Assembly (NCBI RefSeq): GCF_963583255.1
Contig: NC_084805.1
Location: forward strand, 1,690,560 to 1,754,559
Direction: 5' to 3'
Length of the DNA stretch: 64,000 nt
Source: Pyrus communis
Taxonomy: Eukaryota; Streptophyta; Magnoliopsida; Rosales; Rosaceae
A program made the position numbers and the translations under genes. The notes under the pieces were generated by a model. It ran no database searches and was not told the DNA's origin. It saw only the letters and a list, made by a program, of their open reading frames with translations. Below, one piece after another: positions 23,940-36,100 of this stretch (position 1 is the stretch's first letter; the number at the start of each line of letters is the position of its first letter).

Positions 23940-26900
23940 TTACTTGAGCTTCTGAAATAACTTCGGCGCAACCTGCATTGCAGAAAACAATGCTCATCAT
24001 CTGAGCGAGAACAAAATTTTCATATAGTATAACAAAATAAAATGAGACTTACGCATTTGTCAACACAAGATATGTAGTCAAAGTACTGCCCTGTGCAATG
24101 CTTGTCTCCACCGTCGTCACCTTCAACCCTCTTAACACATGCCTACAATAAATATAGAAGTTCAAATATTTCAGTACGATTACGAAGTTATGTCCATTCA
24201 AACCCATATGTGAAAAGCCCCTCTTTTTGTACCCGCTGAAGAACATATGAATATCAAAACGAAGACCTCCAATGGTCATAGCAGTCCATTTCCTTTTCAA
24301 ATTTTGAAGAAGGAAACAAAGATGGAAGAAAAAGTTCAAAAACTTAACTCGTAACTCAAAATTATTACAGACACCCTGAGAGTCGAAAGCACTTCAATTA
24401 TGGGAGGAGGGAAAAGGGTGCAAAAGGGGTAGAAATCAAGACCCTAGTAAGACATTTTTAACAACATAATTTCTAAGGTTGAACAATAACAGGTGCGCAA
24501 TAGAAATAATTGCCTAGTCATCTACTCTTTGTAAGCAAAGATTACAAAAGTTTATTAAATCTAGTATAACAGTTAAAGTAGCTCGAGATTTTCCAATGTT
24601 GGCAATCATTTTGCTGATTATAAATCCACATATTCACTGCATAACTGTGGTAATGGAAACGGAATTACAATGTTCACAGAGCTTCATACAGCGCAATAAG
24701 TTCCAAAATTGTAAGATTCAATTTCAATAGCAAGTCCTAATATCAACAGGTTCAAGTGATACAGATTTTGATTGGGACTTCATTGTCTATGTAAGACTTG
24801 ATCCCTTGAGTAAAGTTCGAATCTAAAAAACGCCCATAACCCACACCCCTTCAGATATAACAAAAATCCTTCAGTAGTATATGTTCTATAACTTTTGCCT
24901 TTTCTTACTTGAACTAATTTCATATGCATAATCAGAATAAAACAGTTTTGCAGTCCCTTCCCGGACAGGCTTACTCATTAGTGGACGAAATGATATAGCA
25001 GCTTATGAAGATCCTCAGAGTATGAATGATGTAAACTCATCGCTCTGTCTTTTATTTTTATTTTTAATATCCTTCCATTGAATATAAATTTCAATCTCTA
25101 TTTCATAGGATATAAATATCTTATTGTCTCACTCTTTTTCCAACTCACACATAATCTTTCAATGAACCCCATATACCCTTTTGAATCTTCTCGTTTATAT
25201 AATGCATAAATTTCTTCTTAATAGATTGGCTTCTTAAGATTAAAAAAGATAACCTAACAAACTCATTAAATATGTCAAAAGAGTTCGTTTAATCACTTAT
25301 TTATCACACTGTTCTAAAAATCCCCGCCTAGGCGCTAGGCGGCTGGCCACTGCCCCGATTAATGCCTAGGCATTTGAAAATTAAGAAAGGGTGCCTAGAC
25401 TTGTTGAGGCACCCGCCTAGACCGCCTAGCCTGTCCAAACCCACTTAGGCACTTGTCTAGGTCGCAACTCACTTAGACAGAAAATAAATAACTTTCATTT
25501 TGCATTTTATTTTTTTTCAATAAATTGTAAGAGACTTGTTGCATACTTAAATGAACACGCATTATATTTTTGTTCCCCATGGTTTCATTATATTCCAATG
25601 CTTCTTAATATGTATGTCATTATATTTTGTATTTTATAATGAAAGTATATATATTTTAAGTATAAGCAGACACTTATTTACACGAAATATAATAGATTTA
25701 CTTAAATCCGCCTAGTCCGCCTAGGCACCTAAGCGCTAGGCCCCAACCCGCCGCCCGACTAGCGCCTAGCGTCTTTTAAAACCTTGATTTATGACAATTT
25801 GGATCTTGATCATCTGAGAGCCAACTTTCATGCTATAACCTTCGCACAGTCACTTTTTGTAATGTTAGACTGATACATATAACAACTTTACTATTACTGA
25901 CTTTAAATTTGGTATTTATATATCATTTCCAAATTGCTTCCACAAATGGAAAAACATAGAACACTTGCGCATTCTAACTGTCAGACCACATGCAAACATA
26001 TGTTTGAAGCCTTTCTAGTTTGTAATCCCCATTGTTAAAGAGAAGAAAGCATGGATATGGATAAAAGCCGTGGAACAAGTACAGCATAATACAAACAAGT
26101 AGCTACGACTATCTTGGGAAGAAAATTATGAACAGCTAAAAGTAAGCTAGTAATTTAATAAATAATATCGTATCCAACTTCAAGTTCATACGAACGCCAA
26201 CTCCTGGTACTAGAAGTTGCAAGACAGATTTTTGTAATAGCAGCAGTACATTACCTGATATTCAATCAGAGGTTTTACACATTTAGGCTGGCAAGACTCC
26301 TCAAGATACTTCTTTTGATCAACAAGTTCCTCGTCCGCCCTTATAGAGTAAACAAAAGGATGGATAAATAAGCATAACTGTTTAAAGTTTATACTACGAC
26401 ATATAACCTTGACAAACACATTCTTGCTCTGACCAAAAAAAAAAAAAAAAAAAAAAAAACAAACACAATCTTGTGACAGCCACAATGCCTGACCAAATAT
26501 TGCTAATGAACATTACATTAAGAAATTTTTTGTACAAATTTGCAATGAAATCACTTGTTCAACGAAACTCGATAGCTGCATTTTATGAAAATAGCATCAT
26601 AATGTCTTAAAAGTGAAAATAATGAAAGGATCATAAATTTCATGGATTTGAGTTATCCACATGTTCAGGTAGATGCTAACCCACCACGAAAAATGTTTTG
26701 AATCCAAAAAAAGCAAAATAAAGTGACTAACCAACCCCTATTTTTGTAAATTCAGTTTTTTGTGTGTTTTTTGTGTGTTTTTTTCCATTAATAATCAAAT
26801 TATTATCATAGGTAGAGGCTCGAGGACAAAGAGGTAGAGGAAGACCTTGGAAGACTTGGAAAGAGACTTTAAGAAAAGACTTGGAGTACTTGGATCTAAC

Positions 26901-27420
26901 AGAAGACTTGGCACAAAAACAAGCGCAGTGGCGTTCTAGGATTCATACAACCGACCCCACTTAGTAGGATAAAGCTTTGTTTTTGTTGTTGTTGTAATCA
27001 AACTAATATCATTCCCCAGGGGAACAAGAAAAGGGGCTGGTGCCAACCAACCCACAATTCACAATCACACGCATTTTTTTACTTCTCATACAACCCTCTC
27101 AATTCCAGTCATCGGAACGAATGCATTGGTGAAGATCAATGAACAAAAATTGACAAGGGTGTGTGGGTGGTAAAAAAAGTTATGTGAATAGCACTACCCT
27201 GCGCAGTCTGACCATTGAATACCTCATCAAAAGAAACCATTCATTATCCATTATCATTAATTATTAATTATTAGAAATTTAGAAGACCAAGGAATCCCTT
27301 TGGTATGTGATTTCTTAAAATCCAAATTCCACAATACAATCTTCAATTTTTTCTCCAAATTCCAAATTCCAAAATTATAAAAAACGCAGAAGTAAAAAAA
27401 ATCCAGAGAGATACTCACAT
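23940..27420 (-). CDS. QCR6: Cytochrome bc1 complex hinge subunit (QCR6)
   Basis: Four exons, 27420-27419, 26339-26255, 24142-24053 and 23972-23940, encode 69 residues, the usual plant length. The protein is the acidic hinge subunit of mitochondrial complex III that helps dock cytochrome c1 with cytochrome c. It starts MADEELVDQKKYLEESC and ends VAPKLFQKLK. The cysteines of CQPKCVKPL, YQACVKR, KHCTGQYFDY and SCVDKC are the conserved disulfide-forming set of the hinge fold. The first exon contributes only AT of the start codon; the G opens the second exon after a GTGAGT donor. Intron 1 (1079 bp) holds a LINE tail and intron 2 (2112 bp) a hAT-like MITE. No cleavable presequence is evident, as is usual for this subunit. 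Confidence 0.94.
25307..25786. mobile_element. hAT-like MITE in QCR6 intron 2
   Basis: The 480-bp element has GC-rich ends containing palindromic GCCTAGGCGCTAGGCGG on the left and the inverse on the right, with outer ends CACTGTTCTAAAA and, inverted, CAAGGTTTTAAAA. ATTTATCA and ATTTATGA flank it (25299-25306 and 25787-25794), an 8-bp duplication with one mismatch. An 8-bp duplication and CA-starting ends fit the hAT superfamily. The middle is AT-rich and non-coding. Confidence 0.65.
26810..26994 (+). mobile_element. 5'-truncated LINE tail in QCR6 intron 1
   Basis: Plus-strand translation reads RGRGRPRKTWKETLRKDLE and then an AQWRSRIH phrase, the C-terminus of a plant non-LTR reverse transcriptase (probably RTE type). 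It ends in a TTG-repeat tail at about 26981-26994. Imperfect 18-bp duplications beginning TAATCAAA flank it at 26792-26809 and 26995-27012 (16 of 18 match). It lies opposite to the gene. Confidence 0.75.
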
Positions 27421-27450
27421 TGAGAAGAACCGAAAAATATCTCAGATTTC

Positions 27451-27562
27451 CTGCATAAAAACAATGAAATAAAATTAATTAAAAAAAAAAACAATGAAAT
27501 GAGTGGAACTTAGTTGTTTACAATTTCAGGTTAATTGCGAGGCCAAGAAGAAAAGAGTGTAC
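27451..27562 (-). other. Probable 5' UTR intron of QCR6
   Basis: On the minus strand a donor AATCACAAG/GTACAC at 27562 and an acceptor TTTTATGCAG/GAAATC ending at 27451 would remove 112 bp, leaving a short leader exon 27450-27421 before the split start codon. Confidence 0.6.
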
Positions 27563-27738
27563 CTTGTGATTGGAAGAGAAAGGTCGGCCTCGGAGCAATG
27601 GCTTTAACTCTAATCCCGCAACAGAAGAGAGAGAAACAACCGAGAGAGGAAATGGAAGCTGGAACTTGGACCCTCGTTACCTGAGATTTTCGAGAGCTGT
27701 TGAATGTGTCTCTCGACACTTGCCAACTATTTAGTCGT

Positions 27739-27768
27739 GGCCCACTCGAGCCTTTTCCTTTTTGGGCC
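27739..27768 (-). promoter_or_regulatory. Site II pair in the QCR6 promoter
   Basis: TGGGCC lies at 27744-27739 on the gene strand and at 27763-27768 on the other strand, about 180 bp upstream of the leader donor. Paired TGGGCY elements are a known feature of plant nuclear genes for respiratory-chain subunits. Confidence 0.5.
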
Positions 27769-27779
27769 TGGGTCGAGTA

Positions 27780-27940
27780 CGATATTTAATACAAAGATAT
27801 TTATATTAAAAAACAAAAGCTAAGCCAAGTAACGAATCGGTTATAATAATCTGGTTACAAACTTACCATTTACAAGAATTGAACTTAAAAACTCTTCGTT
27901 CACGTCTCACATACGAGTAAAAAGGAATACCATTAAGTGA
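27780..27940 (-). mobile_element. tRNA-derived SINE, degenerate
   Basis: Read on the minus strand there is a TAATGGTATTCC A-box region, an AAGTTCAATTC B-box and a tail AATATCTTTGTATTAAA. The tail is close to that of the SINE at 38815-38985, which supports one family. End positions are approximate. Confidence 0.5.
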
Positions 27941-28125
27941 CTTTTTACAAATTTTGGTTCTTTAAATTTTTTATTTTTCTAGATTAAATTAGATTCTATG
28001 TGTCTTTACACAATTTAAGTGATTTCTCAAATAGGTAACGCCGTTTTAATCTTTTCACATGAATAAAATTTTCAAATACCCATAATAACGTTAACCAATT
28101 AAACAGTTTACATATTTTACCAAAA

Positions 28126-29086
28126 GGCTTAATCAGATAAATAATCTCCGTGGTCATAAGGTATTCGGAAGGTAGCCCCTGTGATAAAAAATTTCAGATT
28201 TAAACCCTTGAGATCTAAGTCTGTTAGGATTTATACCAAAAATTGAAACTTCCGTCATTCCTCCGTTAGTATCGTGCATGTGAGTGTCGCATGTGAGGAT
28301 AAGATGGTTATTTCATCCCCCATTTCATCCCTTCCATGGTCACTCTCCATTCATAAACAAAGACATCAAGAACTAAAATCGCATCCGGGTGCGCAACTGA
28401 ATTCTTTAATTGAACAACTAATTGGTTTTTTGCCTTCTAGTTTGTTCTTTTTGTTTCCTTTTTGTTGCCTTATCCCCACTAAGAAGGAGATCGACTAGAA
28501 AAAGAAAAAAATTTCAAGCATAATAAGGAGGAGACCGACTGGAAAGAAAGAAGAAACCGACTGGAAAAAATTATAAAAAAAAAAAAAAAAAAAAAACCTT
28601 TGAAGTGTAATAAGGAGGAGACCGACTGGACAAAAGAAAAAACTTTCAAGCATAAAACCGCACATGATGGATACGATTACGAACAAACCATTTTCAAAAT
28701 AAACCAATCACCTAAAGTTATCAAGATTGCAACAATACTTGAGTATATTGGTGTGACTTCTCCCTCAATTCTTCGCTTAGCCATCGATGTGGCTTTTCAA
28801 ACACAAACCAAACTCCAATTTCAATAAACGAATTTTGTTCGTGCTTTAGAATTGGGAACGTGAGGGTTTTAGCTAAGCTATTGGTATGCTACTAACTATG
28901 AAATGACCATCTTATCCCATATATGAGACTCACATGCATGCTACTAACGGAGGAATGACGGAAGTTTCAATTTTGGGTATAAATCCTAACAGACTTAGAC
29001 CATAAGGGTTTAAATCCAAATTTTTTTACCATAGGGCTATCTTCCGAATACTTTATGACTACGGGGAGTATTTATCTGATTAGGCC
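28126..29086. mobile_element. Mutator-like element with long terminal inverted repeats, 961 bp
   Basis: Inverted repeats of about 188 bp (28126-28314 and 28900-29086) match closely; both begin GGCTTAATCAGATAAAT or GGCCTAATCAGATAAAT. A perfect 9-bp duplication TTACCAAAA flanks the element at 28117-28125 and 29087-29095. The centre has a short tandem motif GGAGGAGACCGACTGGA and a poly(A) run at about 28576-28597, and no transposase. It lies between the divergent QCR6 and MINDY3 genes. Confidence 0.9.
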
Positions 29087-29095
29087 TTACCAAAA

Positions 29096-30139
29096 TGCTT
29101 TTATCATCTTCCATTACTTTTCGGTACGCTGCTTCGGAATTCGCCGGAGTTGAGGCAGTGGTATGGCGGGAAAGATTGCAACTGGTCGGCTAGGTGGTGG
29201 TTTAACTTGTTGGGGTCGACGACATTGTTGTGCTTGAAGTTAAAATTGAGAGTTGAAAATTGTGGTGAGTGGTGGGATGTCTTGTCAAAAGGAGGCAGCT
29301 TATTTCAAGTGAGGGTTTACTCTAAAGCAAGTGGTGACAGGATAACTTTACGAATGGTGCCTAGTTGTTGTGCTAAAATCTTTCATGTTTCATCCAAACA
29401 GTTTGATAAATTACACTAGAGCCTCAAAATAACTGGGCTGTTATATGTTTCTTTCATCATATCCTTCCAAAACAAAATGAGGTAGTGATTTTAATACACT
29501 TTTCTTATTTATTTTGCAGTTAAAATGAAACGATTATGTAAAATGTCAGATAAAAGATACAATATACATGCTTTAAGCTCTTCATCAATCGCATTAGATG
29601 TCATTGTTGATCATATAAACAGTCAAGTTTAAGAGCAAATATATACCCTGTCGCAAATGTAAAGAAAAAAAAACCTTCCGCATACACGAAAGTACGTTTA
29701 AAGTAGATGGTAAAACAAGTAGAAAAGATTCGTTCAACCGGAAACGGGTTCTGCTTTGCTACCATGAAAGGAAAGGTATCACTGGCCACTCTACTGTTAA
29801 CTTCTAATTTTACTCGACACTCCAAATTGACAAAAGTACCCTCATATATATTAACCGTAAAACAAAACTTCAAGACCTTGATAGTAAATTTACTAGATGG
29901 ATCAACTGCTGTTGTTGCTGCCCTCTACGCACCGTTTCGCATCGTAAATGGGCTGGAATTCGTTGTCTGATAATTTCAGTCGTTGTTTCCGTGTCTGGCT
30001 TTTGTACCGCGTAGCCCTCCCATCGAGGGTTTTGAATTCCAATTCCTCCTCCTCCTCCGCCTTCTTCAAATCTCAAACTTTGCTGTGCGATTTGGAATCG
30101 GAACCCTAAATATCGAGCCTTGGATCTTAAAGGGTTCCA
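29096..30139. other. Upstream region and leader of the MINDY3 gene
   Basis: The last 200 bp hold the probable leader, with an AACCCTAAA telo-box at about 30102-30110. A plus frame at 29150-29419 (89 residues, Trp-rich start) shows no recognised domain and is not called a gene. No mobile element was delimited in the interval. Confidence 0.5.
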
Positions 30140-33100
30140 ATGGTGGATCACGAGGAGGAGGACCTCCGAATGGCACTGCGGATGAGTATGCAGAATTCAC
30201 CTCCGGAGCCCAAGCGTAGCAAGCCCAGGGACGGACCCGCCGGAGCTCTGGCTGAGGAGCCGTTGGAAGTGAAGACCCGGAGACTTCAGCGGGAGCTCAT
30301 GGCTGCTGCTGCTGAGAAGAGAATGCTGGACACCAATACGTGTCCGCCTTCGGCTTCGGCTTCACCTAGCAAAGTGTTGTCGGGGTCTGCGGGTTCCGCT
30401 TCGGGTTTGGCTCCAAAGGTGGCGACGAAAGATAAGGAATTGAGCTTGGAGGAAGTGAATTTGGGAAAGGGGTTGAGGGAAGAGGATGCAAAGCAGCTGT
30501 TTTCGATGGTTTTCGGGCCCGAGGTTACAAAGGGCATTCTTGTGCAGTGGAGTAATCAGGGAATAAGGTGTGTATAACATTCAACTTGTAATTGTGGCTT
30601 AACTTTCATGGTTGAAGTTTCAGTCTTTTACTGTAAAGTTTGTGTATTTTGATGCAATAGTGTAATAGTTCAGTTGGGATGGGATTGGGAATTCGAAAAT
30701 GATTTGTCTTTGTAGAATGCACTAGGGTTCTTGTTTTCTGATGTTCAAAGCATTTCATTTGCACTTTATGTGCAAGTAAGCTGCAATATCTTCTCAAAAG
30801 TAAGCTGCTATATCAAAAAGTTGATAACTTTAGCGGGTCTCTTAGTCACTTTTATATTGCAGAAACATACGAAGAGAGATGGGTTATTGTTTCATTCAAG
30901 AAGCTAGTTTACGTACTTAGTGCTTGCCCTAAGGGCTAGGGTTGCTTTCTCTGTTGGTTGAATTGGCCACTAGGTAGAATTAGGATGGACAAGCCTTAAA
31001 AAACACACAACAGACCAGACACGAACAAAAGAAACAAGAAAAGGGTCATGATTAGAAAGAACCTAAACATCGAAGGCATTAGTTCCCTAAAGGTAAGGTC
31101 AGAAGGGAGTAAACGTGGAATGTGATGTATCAGGCATAGGGGTGGGAGCTGCGTTATCACAAAAAGGTCACCCCATAGCGTTTATTTATTTATTATGAAA
31201 CTGTATTAGTGAGAACAGAAACAAGTACCGCCAGAGTATTTATTATAAAATCTGCATTTAACATAATTCTAAACACGCTAATTGACTCTTAACGAACAGC
31301 TGCTTTGGAATCTTCCAAAATAGAAGAAAACAAAATATCCCGAAACTCTGTGGACATTGAATCACAAAGTGAAGACCAATCTCTGACTTTTATCACATAA
31401 AAGCTCTTCCCTCTGCCCACTGTGAATCTCCCATATCCGTCCATGGTCTCACTCTAAAATTACCTTAAACAACACTGGCACACAATAACTTCATAAAGCT
31501 TTTTCCTTGTTTTAGCCATCCAAATCAAAGAAGCGCGTTGGAAATTATGGAAAGAATACACGAAAGAACCAAAAATTATGCCACCTCATTCTTGGCTGTG
31601 TGTTGCATCCAGAGTAAAAGCCTATAAGATTCTTATCTCCCAAAATGGGTATGTACTATTGGGTTGGGTTAATTGGATTGAATAATAAATGCCCGTTGGC
31701 ATTCCAACCTTCCTTCCTTAACCTTCCTGCACTGGGCAGGGTTCAACCCTCATACACGCTCTCGCGACTTTGCACACACCTGTGTTTTTGGTGCGACTTT
31801 GTACACACCTGTGTTTTTGGTAAAAGTCGCCTCGGCCTGCTCACTGCAACCCCTTTGTGAGTGGAAAGAAAAAGGAGGTTGGGGGGGGCGGGGGGGGGGA
31901 CCCTTCTCCTGAAGTTACAGGGCTCTTTTTCCTGGTCACCTTCTACTATGTGATTTAAATGGTGGAGATCATAATATTCTGATTTTTACTCTGGATGCAT
32001 ATGATCTAGAGTCTTTGCCTTCTACTGACTGACCTACAATCTTCTCAAAAGAAAGCAAGAAGTATATTTAGAAGAAGATAATCATACATTCCCTTAGGAA
32101 AAGATAGCAAAGAAGTGAAATCCCCAAGTTCTGATGGATTTAGGTTGTCTTTGATTGCTTTTGGTGGCAGAATCCATCGAGGGAACTTGTTTCTCTCATT
32201 TACTTGTTCTTTTTGTAGACCATTCCACATATAACAAACAGGGTTGGGAATATATAAGTTGATAAAAAGTTTAAGCTTACTTGTGATGACTGTTGTTAAA
32301 AACTTGGTCGTCCTCACAGGTCTTTGTTACTTTTCCCCATGGCACCCATCGCATACTTAGGCAATGAGTAGATAAAAATATTCACATAGCATGAGAAAGC
32401 TGACATGGTTGTAGACTTTTAGTAAAGCTTTAAAACTTATGATGTGGCAGATTTTCTATAGAAAAGTATGCATGCTATCCAAGCAGCTGAAAAGCTAGAT
32501 TCATATTTGAAATAGAGTATGGGTGTTGGGCCATGGCATTGGTTATGTATATGGTTGGACTCATGTTAAACAGACAGAGATAGTAACTTAAGAATGAGGA
32601 TACTGATACATCTTCCTCATGATATGTTTTATGATTTTGCTGATAATTTAATAGGGACATATAATGACTAAAACATGTCGATGCGTTTCCAGAGTGTTTG
32701 TCTTTCATTTTTCTTTTAATATTTTTATCTTTACACTTCTTGGAAAGTTTCAAGGGCCCTCTGAGATAATACTGAATGGATGGAAATTTTAGTTCGTCGA
32801 GTTATTCTTTTCTAGCTAGCAGAAACTCTATACTGGTTCCAAAACTCAATTCACTGAAACTATGGCCTACCTGTTTGTTTCTAGTGTGTCATTGGATTAT
32901 TTATTATTTTTTCAGGTTATGGAGATAAAAACCTTCAGATCTGGTCATTCTCCTACTAATATACATATGCTGCCACGATTGGTTTACAATATAATTTATT
33001 CATCAGAAGACAGTCAATTTAAATTTACTCTGAGTCAACTCAAGAGTTCTGTATTCTTATAGTTTTATGCTTCTCTACTCAAATACTTATGTTTCTTTAA

Positions 33101-36100
33101 TCTTTATGCATCATCCCATTATGGCACCATAATTTGTAAGTTATCGGAACTGCTTCTGTAAGACACAGGTTTTGGACATTTTAAAATTACATCTGGAAAC
33201 TTTTGCCTCCATATTTAACAAGTTTACTGAAATCACTTCTCATTTTGAATTTCATCACATCTTTAATAGGTTTAGCTCTGATCCAGAAACATCTATGGGT
33301 CTAGTGCAGCATGAAGGTGGGCCCTGTGGCGTTTTAGCAGCCATTCAAGTAACTTCCTGATTTCTCGACATAATATGTTATGTGTTCCTTTTAATATGCG
33401 GTGTTGCTCAAAATTATGTGATTTGAACTGCCTAGTGCTATCAATATCTGTCTTGCTTTATCAAGGACTCCTTTTGTGCTTTGAAGAATCTAACTCTCTT
33501 CTGGAACTCTTATTTGAGAATTATTTTCTGGTTGCAGAAGTTAAAATTTGTGGAGTCTGACTTGTGCATTTTATAAAATTCTGGCATTAGCATTCAGGCA
33601 TTAATTTTATTTTAATAATTTGGGAACCAGCTTTAGCTTTCATTAGACTCTGTCACACAACAGTGGTTGCCTAATCGAAAAGAGAAGCTTTTTTAAGGTA
33701 ATATCACCAAATAATTAATAGTAGGCTATTTGTCTGTCTCGTAGTTACTAGTTATGATGGACAGAAAGTAGGAGTTGTGGAATAAGGGAGGGAGAAGATG
33801 AGACTACAATAGGGGAAATGATTGGAAGTTATAAAGATGTGGAGTAGAAGATAACGATTTTTCTTGATTACCATTTTAACACCGTTTCTTTTACGTAACA
33901 CTCTTTTTTTTAATGGAAGATTGAAGGCCTTATGGTTTTGGCAAAAGTTTGACATGACTAACTGAGATGATAACTGTGTGTTTTTTTATTTATTTATTTT
34001 TTTTTTCTGTGTATTAGTACAAAGATTTTGCACTTACTGCTGGTGGATTTATATTTTCATTTTACCATCACAGTTCAGCTAGCACTGTTGACAGTTTACT
34101 GCCAAACTCTATTGGACCCAGTCACAAAGAGTGGTTATAAATGGTAGACAGTTGGAGTGATAATATGCTCTGGCTCAACTATACTGTCAGCAAATTGGTA
34201 GTAACTCATCTAATGATTAAAAGTGGTTGGGGTCGATAGATTCTTACGCAGCCCAGTGAAACAAGTCATAACATTAGATAATCTTTCTCTTTTGTTTCTT
34301 TTCTGAGTTAGCAAACAATAGTCTGTCAGTTTGCCCACTAGAGGAAATTTGCTTACTGCAGGTGGGGATTTGGGCTGAGCCAAACCATGGGCCAGCCATA
34401 ATTAAGTATCAAACTCGCCAGTCACAGGAGTCGAACTTGAGACCTCCTCCTTATAATTGAAGGGGAAATACCACTAGAGCATAGTACTAGTTTCCAATTT
34501 TAAACCTTGAATTAATGCAGATGGGCTAGTGGTCTATGTTGTAGTAATGATGCCCTTTCATGTTTTATAAGAAGGTTGTTAAAAACTTAGGTGGTAGTTG
34601 ACTTGTTGAATATTTAAATTTTTTTCATGCATTCTCATAAGAAGTTTTTACTACTCAATTTTATTGATGGAAAGAAATTACGACAAGAGGCACAGAAAGA
34701 TTGTATTAAGCCGTTTATCCTTTTTTCTAGTTTCTATGTTTCATATGAAGACTTGGTTTTTTATTTTTATTTTTTTGTGTTGCTTTTGAGATATTTTTCT
34801 GTCATTGTAATTAGACATGCCCCCAACCCCTAGGTTTAATTGATATTTTCTTCAATTTATTAGTATTATTATTTAATATTTCTTGGTGCTTTAAAAAAAT
34901 TATTGACTTGACAGGCATTTCATGATTCTCTTTTAGATGGTAACAGTATTTTCTGTTTGGTTGTGCAGGCATTTGTTCTCAAATACCTCCTTTTCTACCC
35001 AGCTGAATTAGGTAAAGTTGCACCAAACATGCATCAAAATACGGGTTCAAGGACACCGTCTAATAGTCAGTGTGTTGCATCGAATAATTTTGCCTCTCTT
35101 ACTGAAGATGCAAAAGCAAGGTGATTAATCATTGCATGATAATTTATATGTTGGTTGAAGATGCATATGCATTAAGTTATTCATTTTGCAGTTAACGCAA
35201 GTCGCAGACACTTTCTGTACATCCATTCTGGTTTACTCACTTCTGTGGCACATTATTTAGCTGTAAACACACACTACAAACTTTTCCTCCTTTGTAAGCT
35301 CTCACTAATTTCACTGTAAACACACACTACAAAGTGTGTTTGCATAAATACACTACAAACTTTTCCCTCCTTTGTAAGCATACACTAATTTCATTACAAA
35401 CTAGTATGGAGGCTAGCCTGGGCGGTTTTTTGGGATAGGCTACCAAGAAAACGCCTCTGCCCAGCTGGAGCGGGCTATAGATGGCCAGGGCTTTTGGGAG
35501 GCGCGCCTAGGCACCTGAGGCATTGTTGAGGCACCACCTGGGCGTTTGAATTCTCTTTATTTGAAGAATATCCCAAACAAAAACGACGTCATTTTGGGCA
35601 GGGGTTTTATTAAAAAAAAAATCAGTTTAATCTGATCAAATAAAAAGCACCCTAACTTACAACTAAAAGGGCAAGATAAGAAAGCACGATCCACTCTCTC
35701 CCCCAAACTCTTACATAAATACACCAATGTGAGAATAAAAGGATCCCGGCCTATGTCTTTGGAGTAGATTGCTGGTGTTACCTTCCCATGTACCATCAAC
35801 CAAGCCAAAAACCATAACCTTGGATGGTATCTTATATTCCAAATCAGGCTGAAAGGAAGAAAAATCGGACTGCCTGATATGTGTCTCAACCCCGTTTGAA
35901 ATAGGATTTATAAGAAAATAACTATGTTGATTCATGTTGGCAATTTGAGAATCTTTTTCATGATTGATGATTAAAATTGTTTGACTCATGGGAATTCACG
36001 TTGCTGAAACCAACACTTCGTCCTTTTGACAGCGTACTTATTAGAAGTATGGGTGAGATATTGTTCTTATGTGGAAGCAATAAAAGGGCGGTGATTGCAA

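Noticed and set aside
29150..29419. 89-aa ORF between the MULE and MINDY3
   Set aside because: No recognised family; possibly transposon debris, so not called as a gene.
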